Assembly (NCBI RefSeq): GCF_014655595.1
Contig: NZ_BNBL01000001.1
Location: 1,342,148-1,406,147, forward strand
DNA: 64,000 nt
Direction: 5' to 3'
From: Streptomyces griseocarneus
GTDB lineage: Bacteria; Actinomycetota; Actinomycetes; Streptomycetales; Streptomycetaceae
Positions within the stretch are counted from its first letter, which is position 1. Each line of letters opens with the position of its first letter. This document shows positions 55,522-63,986 of this stretch, piece by piece. The position numbers and the translations under genes were made by a program. The notes beneath the pieces were generated by a model. That model was not told the DNA's origin and made no database searches. It was given only the letters and a program-made list of their open reading frames with translations.

Positions 55522-56660
55522 AGGCCCTCCAGATGACGCCGGACCCCTGCCGTGGCCTCCTTGGCGTGCCGCAGGGAGATGCGCCGGTCGAGAGGGATGA
55601 AGGCCACCCTCGCGCGGAGGGCGGCAGGGTAGGCGGCGGGCTCGTAGGGCGTCAGGCACACCACGGGACAGCCGCTGTGCACCACGGTGTCGACGAAGTC
55701 CACCCACTCCCCGGGGCGGGCTGCCCACCTGCCGGCGAACGGCGGCCGCAGCCGGCCGAGATCGGACACCAGCACCACCGGAGTGCCCGGCGGCGGCGGC
55801 CGGTACTCCTGGAGGTCGAGCGGATCGCGCCGTACGACGCCGCGGCCGGGAACGCCCCGGAACCGCAGGACCTCGACCCGGTTCCGTCCCGCGACGCTGC
55901 CCAGCAACTCCCGCAGCCACAGCCGGTCGTCCTGGAACGGGGCCATGCCCGGGCCGTGGTCCAGCAACAGCTGTGCGCCGCGGCGAGTGGTCGGGCGGAG
56001 TCGCCGGGGCACGGCGCGGATCGCGTCGTGGCGCGAGACGCGGCACAGCAGGGCCCGCAGGTTCAGCTCCCGTCCGGCGACCGGGGTGGCCACGGCGGCG
56101 AACATGACGCCACGCGCCCAGTCCGGGGTCCACGGCGGCTCGTAGGCCGGCGTGCACGGGGCGGGGGCGAACCGCAGCAGGTCCGGTGAGGCCTCCGCCG
56201 CGGCCGCCGTGGAAGCGGCCCGTTCGGCGGCACGGCGAGGGCCGGCGGCGGACACGAGCGAAAAGTCCAGGCGCCGCTCGGCCAGCCGTACGGGCCGGCC
56301 GGGCGCGCCGCCCGGCGGGACGACGGCGCCGTCGTCGGGCGTTCCGTCGGCAGGGGGGTCTCCGGTGTCGTCCCCGGCGTCGGTGCACGCCGGAGGGGGG
56401 ACGGTCGTCGGCACGGCCGTCGCTCCCAGCCCGGGCCGCACCGGGGCGAGCACGCCGCCGGCGGCCGAGGACTCCGGCGCGGGCGCCGTCCCCGGCAGCG
56501 GCTCCGGCAGGGCCCGCGTCCCGGGCGGGGTCCCGGGGGCCAGGTGGTGCTCTCCGCCCAGGAGAGCCGCCATGGCCGACGCCGTGTGCCCGTCCTCCGG
56601 GCGCAGCCCGGCCACGGCCCTGACGAGATCGCCCAGGCACACCTCCCCCCGCCCGCTCAC
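55518..56660 (-). CDS. Degenerate vWA-like partner protein of the MoxR ATPase (SAV_2336-like)
   Basis: The 380-residue product has a short N-terminal helical domain, a long Pro/Ala-rich linker (about 30-120) and a C-terminal Rossmann-like domain (about 190-375). In the C-terminal domain LLLDHGPGM occupies the position of a MIDAS DxSxS motif and VVLVSDLG that of a later strand. This is the layout of degenerate vWA domains found next to MoxR ATPases in actinobacterial conflict systems, including the SAV_2336 group. It lies directly after the MoxR gene with a GTGA overlap, so physical partnership with the ATPase is likely. No metal-dependent adhesion site appears intact. Confidence 0.7.
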   Translation of the reverse strand: MSGRGEVCLGDLVRAVAGLRPEDGHTASAMAALLGGEHHLAPGTPPGTRALPEPLPGTAPAPESSAAGGVLAPVRPGLGATAVPTTVPPPACTDAGDDTGDPPADGTPDDGAVVPPGGAPGRPVRLAERRLDFSLVSAAGPRRAAERAASTAAAAEASPDLLRFAPAPCTPAYEPPWTPDWARGVMFAAVATPVAGRELNLRALLCRVSRHDAIRAVPRRLRPTTRRGAQLLLDHGPGMAPFQDDRLWLRELLGSVAGRNRVEVLRFRGVPGRGVVRRDPLDLQEYRPPPPGTPVVLVSDLGRLRPPFAGRWAARPGEWVDFVDTVVHSGCPVVCLTPYEPAAYPAALRARVAFIPLDRRISLRHAKEATAGVRRHLEGL

Positions 56661-57658
56661 GTACCGGGCTCCGCTCCCGCGCGCCCCTTGCGCAGCGCGA
56701 CGCTCTCCAGGACGCGCCACGCCGCGGATCCGGGCAGGATGCGCAGTTGCTGGCTGGCCTTGAGGGCGTCGAGGTACTCCGCCGTGCCGGGACCGGCCGC
56801 GCGGTCCTCCAGCCCGGCCCGCAGGGTGAGGATGTGGTCGGCGACCAGCTCCGCCAGGTCCTCGTCGTAGCGGTCGCCGAGGTGGCCGCGGGCCACGCTC
56901 AGCAGGTGGTTCCTGGTGGGGGGGCTCAGCTTGAAGACGATGCAGCGGCGCAGGAACGGCCGGGGAAGCTCCCGCTCGTCGTTGGTGGTGATGACCACGA
57001 GCGGAGCGTGCTCCTCCTGCACCGCCACCAGCCCCACCGTGCCGGACTCCTCGCCGGCGTTCCAGGGCACGGGGAAGGAGAGGGAGCCGAGCGGGCCGAG
57101 CAGGCTGTTGGGCAGGTCGGGATCGGCCTTGTCGATCTCGTCGATGAGGACGACGGAACGGCGCCCGCTGCTGCCGTGTTCGAAGGCGCGCCAGAGCGGG
57201 CCCTTGGTGTAGTACGTCGCGATGTCGTCGTCGAGCGTGTGCGCCTGTGCGTCGTTGAGCCGCTTGAGGGCGTCGAAGCGCCAGAGGAGGTCCTCCGGCT
57301 CGGTGCGGGCCGTCACCACATGGGCGTAGTACGGCCAGCCGAGGATCCTGGCCACGTTGGGGGCGAGCGAGGACTTGCCGGATCCGGGCGGGCCGAACAG
57401 CAGCAGCGGACGGCCGGTCTTCAGCGCGACGTTGAGGGCGAGCACGAGGTCGGGGTCGTCGAAGACGTAGACCTCGTCGTCGGCGGCGTAGCGCTCGGTG
57501 CCGGCGGCGCCGTCGGCGTCCGCCGGGGGCGCCCCGTCCGGCGTGCCTCCCGCGGCCGGGCTCCTTTCGTGTACCTGGGGGTCGAACTCCTTCGTGTAGT
57601 GGAGTTCGGGGCCCTCCGTGGAGCCCTCGTGGCCCGGTGCTCGACGCTGGGAAGTCAC
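56657..57658 (-). CDS. MoxR-type AAA+ ATPase
   Basis: The 333-residue AAA+ ATPase has Walker A GPPGSGKSS (89-97), Walker B VVLIDEIDKAD (169-179), sensor-1 LVVITTNDERELPRPFLRRC and an Arg-finger region. The DLLWRFDALKRL insert after Walker A is typical of MoxR-family members. MoxR proteins remodel partner complexes, usually with a vWA protein, and the degenerate vWA gene follows immediately. The GTG start overlaps the stop of the NACHT gene. It is the likely energy-dependent switch of the system. Confidence 0.92.
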   Translation of the reverse strand: MTSQRRAPGHEGSTEGPELHYTKEFDPQVHERSPAAGGTPDGAPPADADGAAGTERYAADDEVYVFDDPDLVLALNVALKTGRPLLLFGPPGSGKSSLAPNVARILGWPYYAHVVTARTEPEDLLWRFDALKRLNDAQAHTLDDDIATYYTKGPLWRAFEHGSSGRRSVVLIDEIDKADPDLPNSLLGPLGSLSFPVPWNAGEESGTVGLVAVQEEHAPLVVITTNDERELPRPFLRRCIVFKLSPPTRNHLLSVARGHLGDRYDEDLAELVADHILTLRAGLEDRAAGPGTAEYLDALKASQQLRILPGSAAWRVLESVALRKGRAGAEPGT

Positions 57659-60462
57659 GGGTCCTCATTCTGCAGGGTTCCGGCGCCCGGCGGGGTGGTG
57701 ATGCCGGCACCGGCGAAAAGGGTGACGCCGGGTAACAGGGCCGCCAGCTCCCGCACTTCGGCGCAGTTCTCCTCGAGTCCGGGCAGGTAGACCGCCCGCA
57801 GCCAGCGCGACGCGGCCAGGGCGGCGCACGCGGCGGGCCCGGGGTACGGCGAGATCTCGAGGAAGACCACTCCCGTGCGGGCGACGGCGGACAGGTCCCG
57901 CAGGCCGGGGCAGCCGGACAGGACCAGCGTGCGCAGCCTGCGCAGCCCGGTGAGCACCTCGTCGAGGCGGGTGAGCGAGGCGTTGCCGCTGATCGTCAGG
58001 GTGTGGAGCCCCGGGAGGGAGCGCAGGGCCGAGAAGTCGGTCCTGTCGCCCCGGTAGGCGGCGTGCCGCGGCGGATCGGTCGTGCCGGCCGTCGTGGTCC
58101 AGGAGTCGACGGGCACCGTGGGCACGGTCGACGGGCCGGGGGTCCAGGAGGTCCCGGCCCGCGCCGTGCTCCGCGTCACCGGAGGAAAGCGGCGGACGAA
58201 CAGCTCGGCGGCTTCTCCGCCGATGAGTTCGGCGGTGCGCACGACCATGGCGGCTTCGTGGCCGTAGGGGTCGATCGTCTCCGGACCGGGCAGCAGTTCC
58301 AGGACGAGCGGGCCGACCGCGGCGAGCGCGAGCGCGTCGGGGAACGTGCGGGGCGGCACGAGGGCCGCCGCTCGTCGCTCCACCCGGTGCCGGACCGCGG
58401 GGTCGAGCTCGACGGCGTGAGTCAGGGAGGCCGCCGCCAGGAGGTGCAGGCGTGCGCGGTGTTCCGGTGCGGCGTCGCCGCGGGCGACGAGGCGGGCGAG
58501 CAGCCCGGCCCGGAGCTGCGGCGGGGCGTGCCCGACCGCCAGGCGGACGACGTCCTGCCACTGCTCCTCGTGGGCGTTCCGGACCAGCATGCCGATGTCC
58601 TCGCCGTCGACGGCGGCCCGTGCGGCCAGGTAGTCCTGGAGCGTCCGGTGGACGAAGCCCACCGACTCCCCGTGCACGGTCAGCAGGCCCGTGCGGGCGA
58701 TGAGGTGCCGCAGGACCTGGTCGGCACCGCCCGCCGGACCCAGGCGCGGCATGGCGGGCAGGACGCGTACGACAAGTGTGACGGCCTGCGCGGTACTGAT
58801 CTCCGTCCGGCCGTTGCGCAGCATCCAGTAGGCGATGTGCTGCAGCACCTGCGCCTGCGCCTCGGGGGAGAGACGGACTCCCTCCGGCCTGCCGATGTCG
58901 CGCTCCTCGTCGCGGCGCGAGAGCAGCATGTCGAGGACGGCCCGGTAGAGCTCCATCCCGTGGGGAAGGTGACCGTGCCGGTGCATGTGGGTGGCGCAGA
59001 TCAAGGTGCACATCAGGGGGTTGGTGGCCAGTCCGGTCAGCTCCCGCCGGGTGGCGAGGGCGACCGTGAGGGACTCCCGGAAGTCCTCGACGCGCACCCG
59101 GCCGAAGGAGTCCGGGACCTCCTGGCGGACCATGTCGAACCAGCGGTGGACGAACGCCTGGATGTCCTGCCGCGTCATGGGGGCCAGGGCGAGCTCCGTG
59201 AAGCCCTCCATGGCCAGCCACGCCTGGGCGACGGCGGACGGGCGGGCCGTGACGATCCACCGGTTCGCGGGAAAGGCGGCGATCAGGTCGGCCAGCCAGG
59301 CGCGGATCCTGGGCCGGTCGTCCGCCGGGGCCTCGTCGATGCCGTCGAGGAGCATCAGGCCCCGGCCGGCGCCCAGGACCCGGTGCGCCCACCCCGGCGG
59401 GGCCCCGCCGGCCAGCGGGGAGCGGGTCGCGTCCAGCAACTGGTCCGGCCGGGGCAGCGCCGGCTCCCGCACCAGGGACCGGACCGGCAGGAGGAAGGGC
59501 ACCAGGTCGTGGAGAAAGGCCGGCGAGGAGGCCGGGTCCCGGCGCGCCGCCGCCACGGCCAGCCGCTGCAGCAGCGTGGTCTTGCCGGACCCGGCGCCAC
59601 CGCGCAACAGGACCCGCTCCCGTCCGGCCAGCGCCTGTTCCACCGAGGTGCCCGCGTCGTCCTCGCCCTCGCTCCCGCCGGTGACGAGCAGCTCCTGGTA
59701 GGTCGCCTCCAGCGGCCAGGTGCCCGGCTCGCCGAAGAGGTCGAGGCCGGTGAGGGCGATCCGGTCGTAGCGGCCCGCGACGTATTCCGCGTACTTCCGT
59801 TCGAAGTCGGCGTCCGGGGCGGCGGCGGGCATCTGCCAGTCGGGCGGTACGGGGCAGCCGTGCTCCCGCAGGACGCCGACGAAGTCGCTGTCCGTGAAGA
59901 GCGCGCGGACCGGGGTGACCTCGATGCGCCGCGGCTTGGGGTTGCGGGCGGCGGTGATCACGCCGGCCAGGGCGATGCCGGTGAAGACGGCGGCACCGGC
60001 CCGTGCCACGGCGGCCGGCCGTCGGCCCGGGCCGCCGCCGTGTGACGTGGAGGTGTCGAGCAGCTCCAGCAGCAGGTACCTGGCCAGCGCACGCCCGACC
60101 TCGTAGGCCGCGGCCCCCGCGAGCCGCCGGGTGCCCGGCGCGCTGAGAAGTCCCTCCCGGCGGGTGAACGGCTCGGCCACCGAGCACCGCACCGTCGCCC
60201 CGGGGGCCAGGTCCGCCCACTCCACGGCGACGGGGCCGCTCCCGGGCTCCCGCAGCCGCAGCAGCGCCGCGTCCGCGGTCGGGTGGCGCCATACGACGTC
60301 GCAGTCGACGGGGTCGGCGGAATCCCCGGAAGTCACCGTGATGCGGTGGCCGTCGAGTGCGTGGGCCGCGGTGAGGACCAGCACGGGCGTCAGGAAGCAG
60401 CCGCCGAACTCGTGGCCACCGGCGACGACGGCCGCGGGGCGCGCGGTCTGGGGGTCGAGCAT
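57655..60462 (-). CDS. Trypsin-like/NACHT NTPase/LRR protein with inactivated protease domain
   Basis: The 935-residue product has an N-terminal trypsin-fold domain (about 1-175). It retains TAAH (His34) and an Asp in TADAALL (Asp64), but the GxSGAAVF serine position reads ARAGAAVF (Ala155), so it is probably not proteolytic. A NACHT ATPase follows with Walker A GGAGSGKTT (288-296) and Walker B LLDGIDEAP (371-379), then a helical region and C-terminal leucine-rich repeats (about 830-900, LPGLHTLTISGN, LRTLVLSGCPGL). STAND NTPases of this type are intracellular sensors that oligomerise on ligand. ATG 60462 has GGAGGAG upstream. It is the first gene of the operon and divergent from the SLATT gene. 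Confidence 0.88.
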   Translation of the reverse strand: MLDPQTARPAAVVAGGHEFGGCFLTPVLVLTAAHALDGHRITVTSGDSADPVDCDVVWRHPTADAALLRLREPGSGPVAVEWADLAPGATVRCSVAEPFTRREGLLSAPGTRRLAGAAAYEVGRALARYLLLELLDTSTSHGGGPGRRPAAVARAGAAVFTGIALAGVITAARNPKPRRIEVTPVRALFTDSDFVGVLREHGCPVPPDWQMPAAAPDADFERKYAEYVAGRYDRIALTGLDLFGEPGTWPLEATYQELLVTGGSEGEDDAGTSVEQALAGRERVLLRGGAGSGKTTLLQRLAVAAARRDPASSPAFLHDLVPFLLPVRSLVREPALPRPDQLLDATRSPLAGGAPPGWAHRVLGAGRGLMLLDGIDEAPADDRPRIRAWLADLIAAFPANRWIVTARPSAVAQAWLAMEGFTELALAPMTRQDIQAFVHRWFDMVRQEVPDSFGRVRVEDFRESLTVALATRRELTGLATNPLMCTLICATHMHRHGHLPHGMELYRAVLDMLLSRRDEERDIGRPEGVRLSPEAQAQVLQHIAYWMLRNGRTEISTAQAVTLVVRVLPAMPRLGPAGGADQVLRHLIARTGLLTVHGESVGFVHRTLQDYLAARAAVDGEDIGMLVRNAHEEQWQDVVRLAVGHAPPQLRAGLLARLVARGDAAPEHRARLHLLAAASLTHAVELDPAVRHRVERRAAALVPPRTFPDALALAAVGPLVLELLPGPETIDPYGHEAAMVVRTAELIGGEAAELFVRRFPPVTRSTARAGTSWTPGPSTVPTVPVDSWTTTAGTTDPPRHAAYRGDRTDFSALRSLPGLHTLTISGNASLTRLDEVLTGLRRLRTLVLSGCPGLRDLSAVARTGVVFLEISPYPGPAACAALAASRWLRAVYLPGLEENCAEVRELAALLPGVTLFAGAGITTPPGAGTLQNEDP

Positions 60463-60580
60463 GGTCTCCTCCTGGTTCACGGGAGACCCCGCCGTCCCCG
60501 CCGGCCCGGCTCGGGCAGGCGTCCCCCGGCGCCTCACCGTACGCCACCCTTCCTCCCGAACTCCCTTGATGCGCAGATCC

Positions 60581-60609
60581 TTTGCCCATGCTCCGCGTTC
60601 CGTCACAAT
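60581..60609 (+). promoter_or_regulatory. Candidate promoter for the SLATT gene
   Basis: TTTGCC (60581-60586) and CACAAT (60604-60609) are separated by 17 bases, and the GTG start follows six bases after the -10-like element. That spacing would give a leaderless transcript, consistent with the lack of a ribosome binding site. The hexamers are weak matches to consensus. Confidence 0.35.
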
Positions 60610-60615
60610 CGCATC

Positions 60616-61512
60616 GTGGACGAAGCGGGGGAGACGGCGGCCGCGGCGGCGGAGGCGTGGGACCGGCAGAGCGTGTGGTCCCAGGCGGCGAACCGGCTCA
60701 AGCGGACGATCGAGCGGGCGAGAACCGCGTCGTTGCTGCTGGGCATCGCCGGAGCGCTGCTCGGCACGGCCGCATCCCAGACGCTCGGTGAGAGGCCGTC
60801 GCTCGGCAGGGTACTGGCCTTTGTCGCGGCCGTCGCCGTCGGGCTGGTGCCCGTCGTCGGCCAGCGGGCCGGGCCGCAGGCGGTCCAGAGGTGGACCAGG
60901 GCGCGTTCGGCCGGCGAGGCGCTCAAGAACGAGGTGTACACCTGTCTGGCGGGGGTGGCGCCGTACCGGGGCGCCGGCGCCGGGCGGATGCTGCGGGAGC
61001 GTACGGACCGGGTGGACTCGGCCGCGGCGGACCTGCTGCCGCACACCCGTGGCATAAGGCCGGTGACCCGCGGGCTCCCGGCGGTCTCGGACGTCGACTC
61101 CTACGTCGCGCTGCGGGTGCGGCGGCAGATCGACGGCTACTACCGGCCCAAGGCCGAGGAGATGGGCCGCCGGGTGACGGCGGTGCGCCGCGTGGAGTTC
61201 GCCCTGGGGGCGGCGGGGGCGGTGCTCGGCGCGCTGGCGGGCGGGCTCGGGGCGGAGGGGGCCGCCGCCTGGGTGGCCGTCGTCGTCACCGTCGGGGCGG
61301 CGGTCAGCGCGCACGGCGTGGCGGCCAAGTACGCCTTCCAGGAGATGGAGTACGCGCGTACGGCGGACGAGCTGCGGCGCCTGGTGGCCCGCAGGGGCAC
61401 GGGGGAGTGCGGGGGCGGCGGGCCGGCGGCGGACGACGCGTTCGTCGCCCGCTGCGAGCGGGTCATCTCGGTGCTCAACGACACCTGGATGATCAAGTGG
61501 ACCACCGAGTAG
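60616..61512 (+). CDS. SLATT/DUF4231-type membrane protein
   Basis: The 298-residue product has two pairs of hydrophobic helices (about 38-55 with 66-84, and 199-216 with 220-238) separated by a charged region, and a soluble C-terminal tail. This matches the SLATT/DUF4231 arrangement. SLATT proteins accompany nucleotide-signalling, TIR and NACHT conflict genes and are proposed pore-forming effectors. It is divergent from the NACHT-MoxR-TIR operon across a 150-bp spacer, suggesting shared regulation. GTG 60616 is the start matching the family N-terminus; no ribosome binding site is visible. Membrane permeabilisation is inferred, not seen. Confidence 0.8.
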   Translation: MDEAGETAAAAAEAWDRQSVWSQAANRLKRTIERARTASLLLGIAGALLGTAASQTLGERPSLGRVLAFVAAVAVGLVPVVGQRAGPQAVQRWTRARSAGEALKNEVYTCLAGVAPYRGAGAGRMLRERTDRVDSAAADLLPHTRGIRPVTRGLPAVSDVDSYVALRVRRQIDGYYRPKAEEMGRRVTAVRRVEFALGAAGAVLGALAGGLGAEGAAAWVAVVVTVGAAVSAHGVAAKYAFQEMEYARTADELRRLVARRGTGECGGGGPAADDAFVARCERVISVLNDTWMIKWTTE

Positions 61513-61521
61513 CCGGCCCGC

Positions 61522-61558
61522 GCGCCGGGCGGGCCGGGAACTCCCGCCCGCCCGGCGC
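61522..61558. terminator. Bidirectional terminator between the SLATT and M28 genes
   Basis: GCGCCGGGCGGGC (61522-61534) pairs with GCCCGCCCGGCGC (61546-61558), with an inner GGG/CCC stem in the loop. It lies between convergent stops. Confidence 0.92.
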
Positions 61559-61566
61559 CGGTGGGG

Positions 61567-63075
61567 TCAGTCCTTGACCGGCTCGTCCAGCGAGCTCAGG
61601 TCGTGGGCGTAGACGCCGACCGCGTGGGCGATGACGTCGATGTTGGTGTCGAAGGCCTTGCGGTCGATGTTGTCGAGGGTGTCGCCGGCCTTGTGGTAGT
61701 TGCTGTCGTAGGCGACGCCCGCGGTGCCGCCGAACCGGGCGGCCTGCTCCTTGGTCTTGATGCCCTCGGCGCCGGTGAAGGTGCCGCCCGCCGGGATGCC
61801 GGTCTCGATGAACGGGCCGTAGTCGGAGCGGCCGTCGAAGTCCGTGCCCTCGTGGGGCGCGCCCTTGCGGTCCAGGAAGCCGTTGATCAGGCGCTCGATC
61901 TGCGCGGAGCCCTTCGGGCCGGGGCCCGAGCCCTTGTGGTCGGAGTCGTCGCCGTCGTAGACGAACTGCACCGGGTTGGGGGAGGCGATCATGTCGAAGT
62001 TCAGGTACAGCGCGATCTGCTTGCGCTGCTTCTCGCTCAGCTGCGCGACGTAGTGCTTCGAGCCCAGCAGGCCCCGCTCCTCGGCCGACCACCAGGCGAA
62101 GCGCACCTTGTTGGCGGGCTTCTGGCCGGGCTTGCGGGTCTCCTGCGCGAGCTTGAGCGCGACCTCGAGGAGGCCGGCCGAGCCGGAGCCGTTGTCGTTG
62201 ATGCCCGGGCCCTCGGGCACCGAGTCGAGGTGGCTGCCGAGCGCCACGACGTGGTCGGCGCTGCCGCCCCGGGTCTCGGCGATCACGTTGCGGGTCCGGC
62301 GCTTGGACGCCTCGGTGGCGACGTCCAGGGAGACGGTCACCTCGCCCTTGGCGACCGCGGCGGCCAGGGCCTCGCCGTCGGCCAGGGAGACGCCGCCGGC
62401 CGGGATGTGGGCCTTGGCCGGGTCCTCGACCGTGCCGTGCACGGGAGCGGTGCCGGAGTGGTTGTAGAGGATCAGGCCGATCGCGCCCGCCTTGGCGGCG
62501 ACCTCCTCCTTCTGCTGGAACGTGCAGCTGCCGCGCTTGACGAGGGCGATCCTGCCCTTGAAGTCGCCGGCGGCGTAGTCGTCCAGGCTGCAGCCGGGCG
62601 TGTCGTCGACGCGGGGCGCGGCGAGCGCGGCCTTCAGACCGCCCTGGGGCGAGGGCGCGCTGAAGTCGTAGGCGGCGACCTTGACCTCGCGCGGGTCGGG
62701 GGAGACCACGCTCAGCTTCTCGCGCAGCGTCTTGGACTCGTAGAAGTCGAAGTCCTGGTACGAGACGTCGTAGCCGGCCTTCTTCAGCAGGCGGTGGACG
62801 TACTCGGTGGACGCCTTGTGGCCGGCGGTGCCCGCGGCGCGGTTGCCGTCGTGGTCGTCGGCGATGTCCTGCAGCGCCTCGAGGTGGCGGTATGCGCTCT
62901 TCCCGGAGGAGGCCTTGACCAGCTTTTTCGCCAGGCGTTCGGCCTGTCTGTGCCGGTCGTCCGGGGACGGGGTCAGGGCGCCGGCGGGGGCGGCCGTGGC
63001 GGCGAGGAGCACGGGGGCGGCGACGGCGGTCGTGACGAGTGCCGATATCGCCCGGCGGCGGAGAAGCGCGCGCAT
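61567..63075 (-). CDS. Secreted M28-family metallopeptidase with PA domain
   Basis: The 502-residue exported aminopeptidase has a signal peptide (Arg-rich, hydrophobic to about residue 30, cleavage near APAGA), a PA (protease-associated) domain (about 135-245) and the M28 zinc domain. Zinc and catalytic residues are visible in ALGSHLDSV, INDNGSGSAG, WWSAEERGLLGS (catalytic Glu plus zinc Glu), LNFDMIASPN and SNYHKAGDT. It resembles the S. griseus aminopeptidase class. ATG 63075 is chosen for GAAAGGA upstream and a proper signal peptide. It probably scavenges amino acids outside the cell. Confidence 0.93.
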   Translation of the reverse strand: MRALLRRRAISALVTTAVAAPVLLAATAAPAGALTPSPDDRHRQAERLAKKLVKASSGKSAYRHLEALQDIADDHDGNRAAGTAGHKASTEYVHRLLKKAGYDVSYQDFDFYESKTLREKLSVVSPDPREVKVAAYDFSAPSPQGGLKAALAAPRVDDTPGCSLDDYAAGDFKGRIALVKRGSCTFQQKEEVAAKAGAIGLILYNHSGTAPVHGTVEDPAKAHIPAGGVSLADGEALAAAVAKGEVTVSLDVATEASKRRTRNVIAETRGGSADHVVALGSHLDSVPEGPGINDNGSGSAGLLEVALKLAQETRKPGQKPANKVRFAWWSAEERGLLGSKHYVAQLSEKQRKQIALYLNFDMIASPNPVQFVYDGDDSDHKGSGPGPKGSAQIERLINGFLDRKGAPHEGTDFDGRSDYGPFIETGIPAGGTFTGAEGIKTKEQAARFGGTAGVAYDSNYHKAGDTLDNIDRKAFDTNIDVIAHAVGVYAHDLSSLDEPVKD

Positions 63076-63305
63076 GACGTCCTTTCGGAAAGCGGAATGC
63101 CACCGTCGGGCGGTGGCGTGGTGGAACCCGGTCGAACGGGACAGTAACCGAGGGAGCGCAAGGTGCGGCAGGGGTCGGCGACCCCCGATACAAGATCGCC
63201 ACAGCCCGGTCATACGCCCGGCCGAGGGCAGGGCGTGCGCCGCGGCCGGCCCCGGGAGCCCTAGATTTGACGCGACGTCATCGCCATCCGCCGAGGGACC
63301 GGTAC

Positions 63306-63986
63306 ATGTTGCAGCACAGAAGCGTCGGAGACCTGATGACCCGTTCGGTCGTCCGGGTCCAGCGCGGCACCCAGTTCACGGAGATCGTGCACGTGCTCCA
63401 CGAGCACGACATCACCGCGGTCCCGGTCGTGGACGCCGAGGACCGGCCGGTGGGCGTGGTCTCCGAGGCGGACCTGCTCGCCAAGGCGTCACGGCAGCCG
63501 GACTCCCCGCACTCCCCGGACCCACGCGTCCGCGCCAAGCACGAGGCGACCACGGCCGAGGGGCTGATGACCAGCCCGGCCGTCTGCGCCCGGCCGGAAT
63601 GGAGCGTCGTGGAGGCCGCCCGCGCCATGGAGGAGCACCGCGTCAAGCGGCTGCCGGTGGTGGACGAGGACGGGCGCCTGGTCGGCCTCGTCAGCCGCGC
63701 CGACCTGCTGCGCGTCTTCCTGCGGACCGACCGCGCCATCCGGGAGGAGATCATCGAGGACGTGCTCGTGCGCACCCTGCGCGAGCGGCCCTCGGCCGTC
63801 GGCGTCGAGGTGAACCACGGGCAGGTGCGGCTCAGCGGCTCGGTGCGGCGCAAGAGCCTGCTGCCGGCCCTGGTGCAGCTGTGCCAGAGCGTCGACGGCG
63901 TCGTGAGCGTCGAGCACCAGCTGTCGGCCGAGACCGACGACACCGGCGGAGAGGGAAACGCGGGGGATCCCGGCCGGCCCCGCTGA
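63306..63986 (+). CDS. CBS-domain pair plus BON domain protein
   Basis: The 226-residue product has two CBS motifs (about 5-60, VGDLMTRSVVRVQRGTQFTEIVHVL, and 88-145, LMTSPAVCARPEWSVVEAA), which bind adenine nucleotides. A C-terminal BON domain (about 155-215, RPSAVGVEVNHGQVRLSGSV) typically associates with membranes or lipids. The combination is common in Streptomyces stress regulons. ATG 63306 has GAGGGA nine bases upstream. Its ligand is unknown. The M28 gene diverges from it. Confidence 0.9.
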   Translation: MLQHRSVGDLMTRSVVRVQRGTQFTEIVHVLHEHDITAVPVVDAEDRPVGVVSEADLLAKASRQPDSPHSPDPRVRAKHEATTAEGLMTSPAVCARPEWSVVEAARAMEEHRVKRLPVVDEDGRLVGLVSRADLLRVFLRTDRAIREEIIEDVLVRTLRERPSAVGVEVNHGQVRLSGSVRRKSLLPALVQLCQSVDGVVSVEHQLSAETDDTGGEGNAGDPGRPR

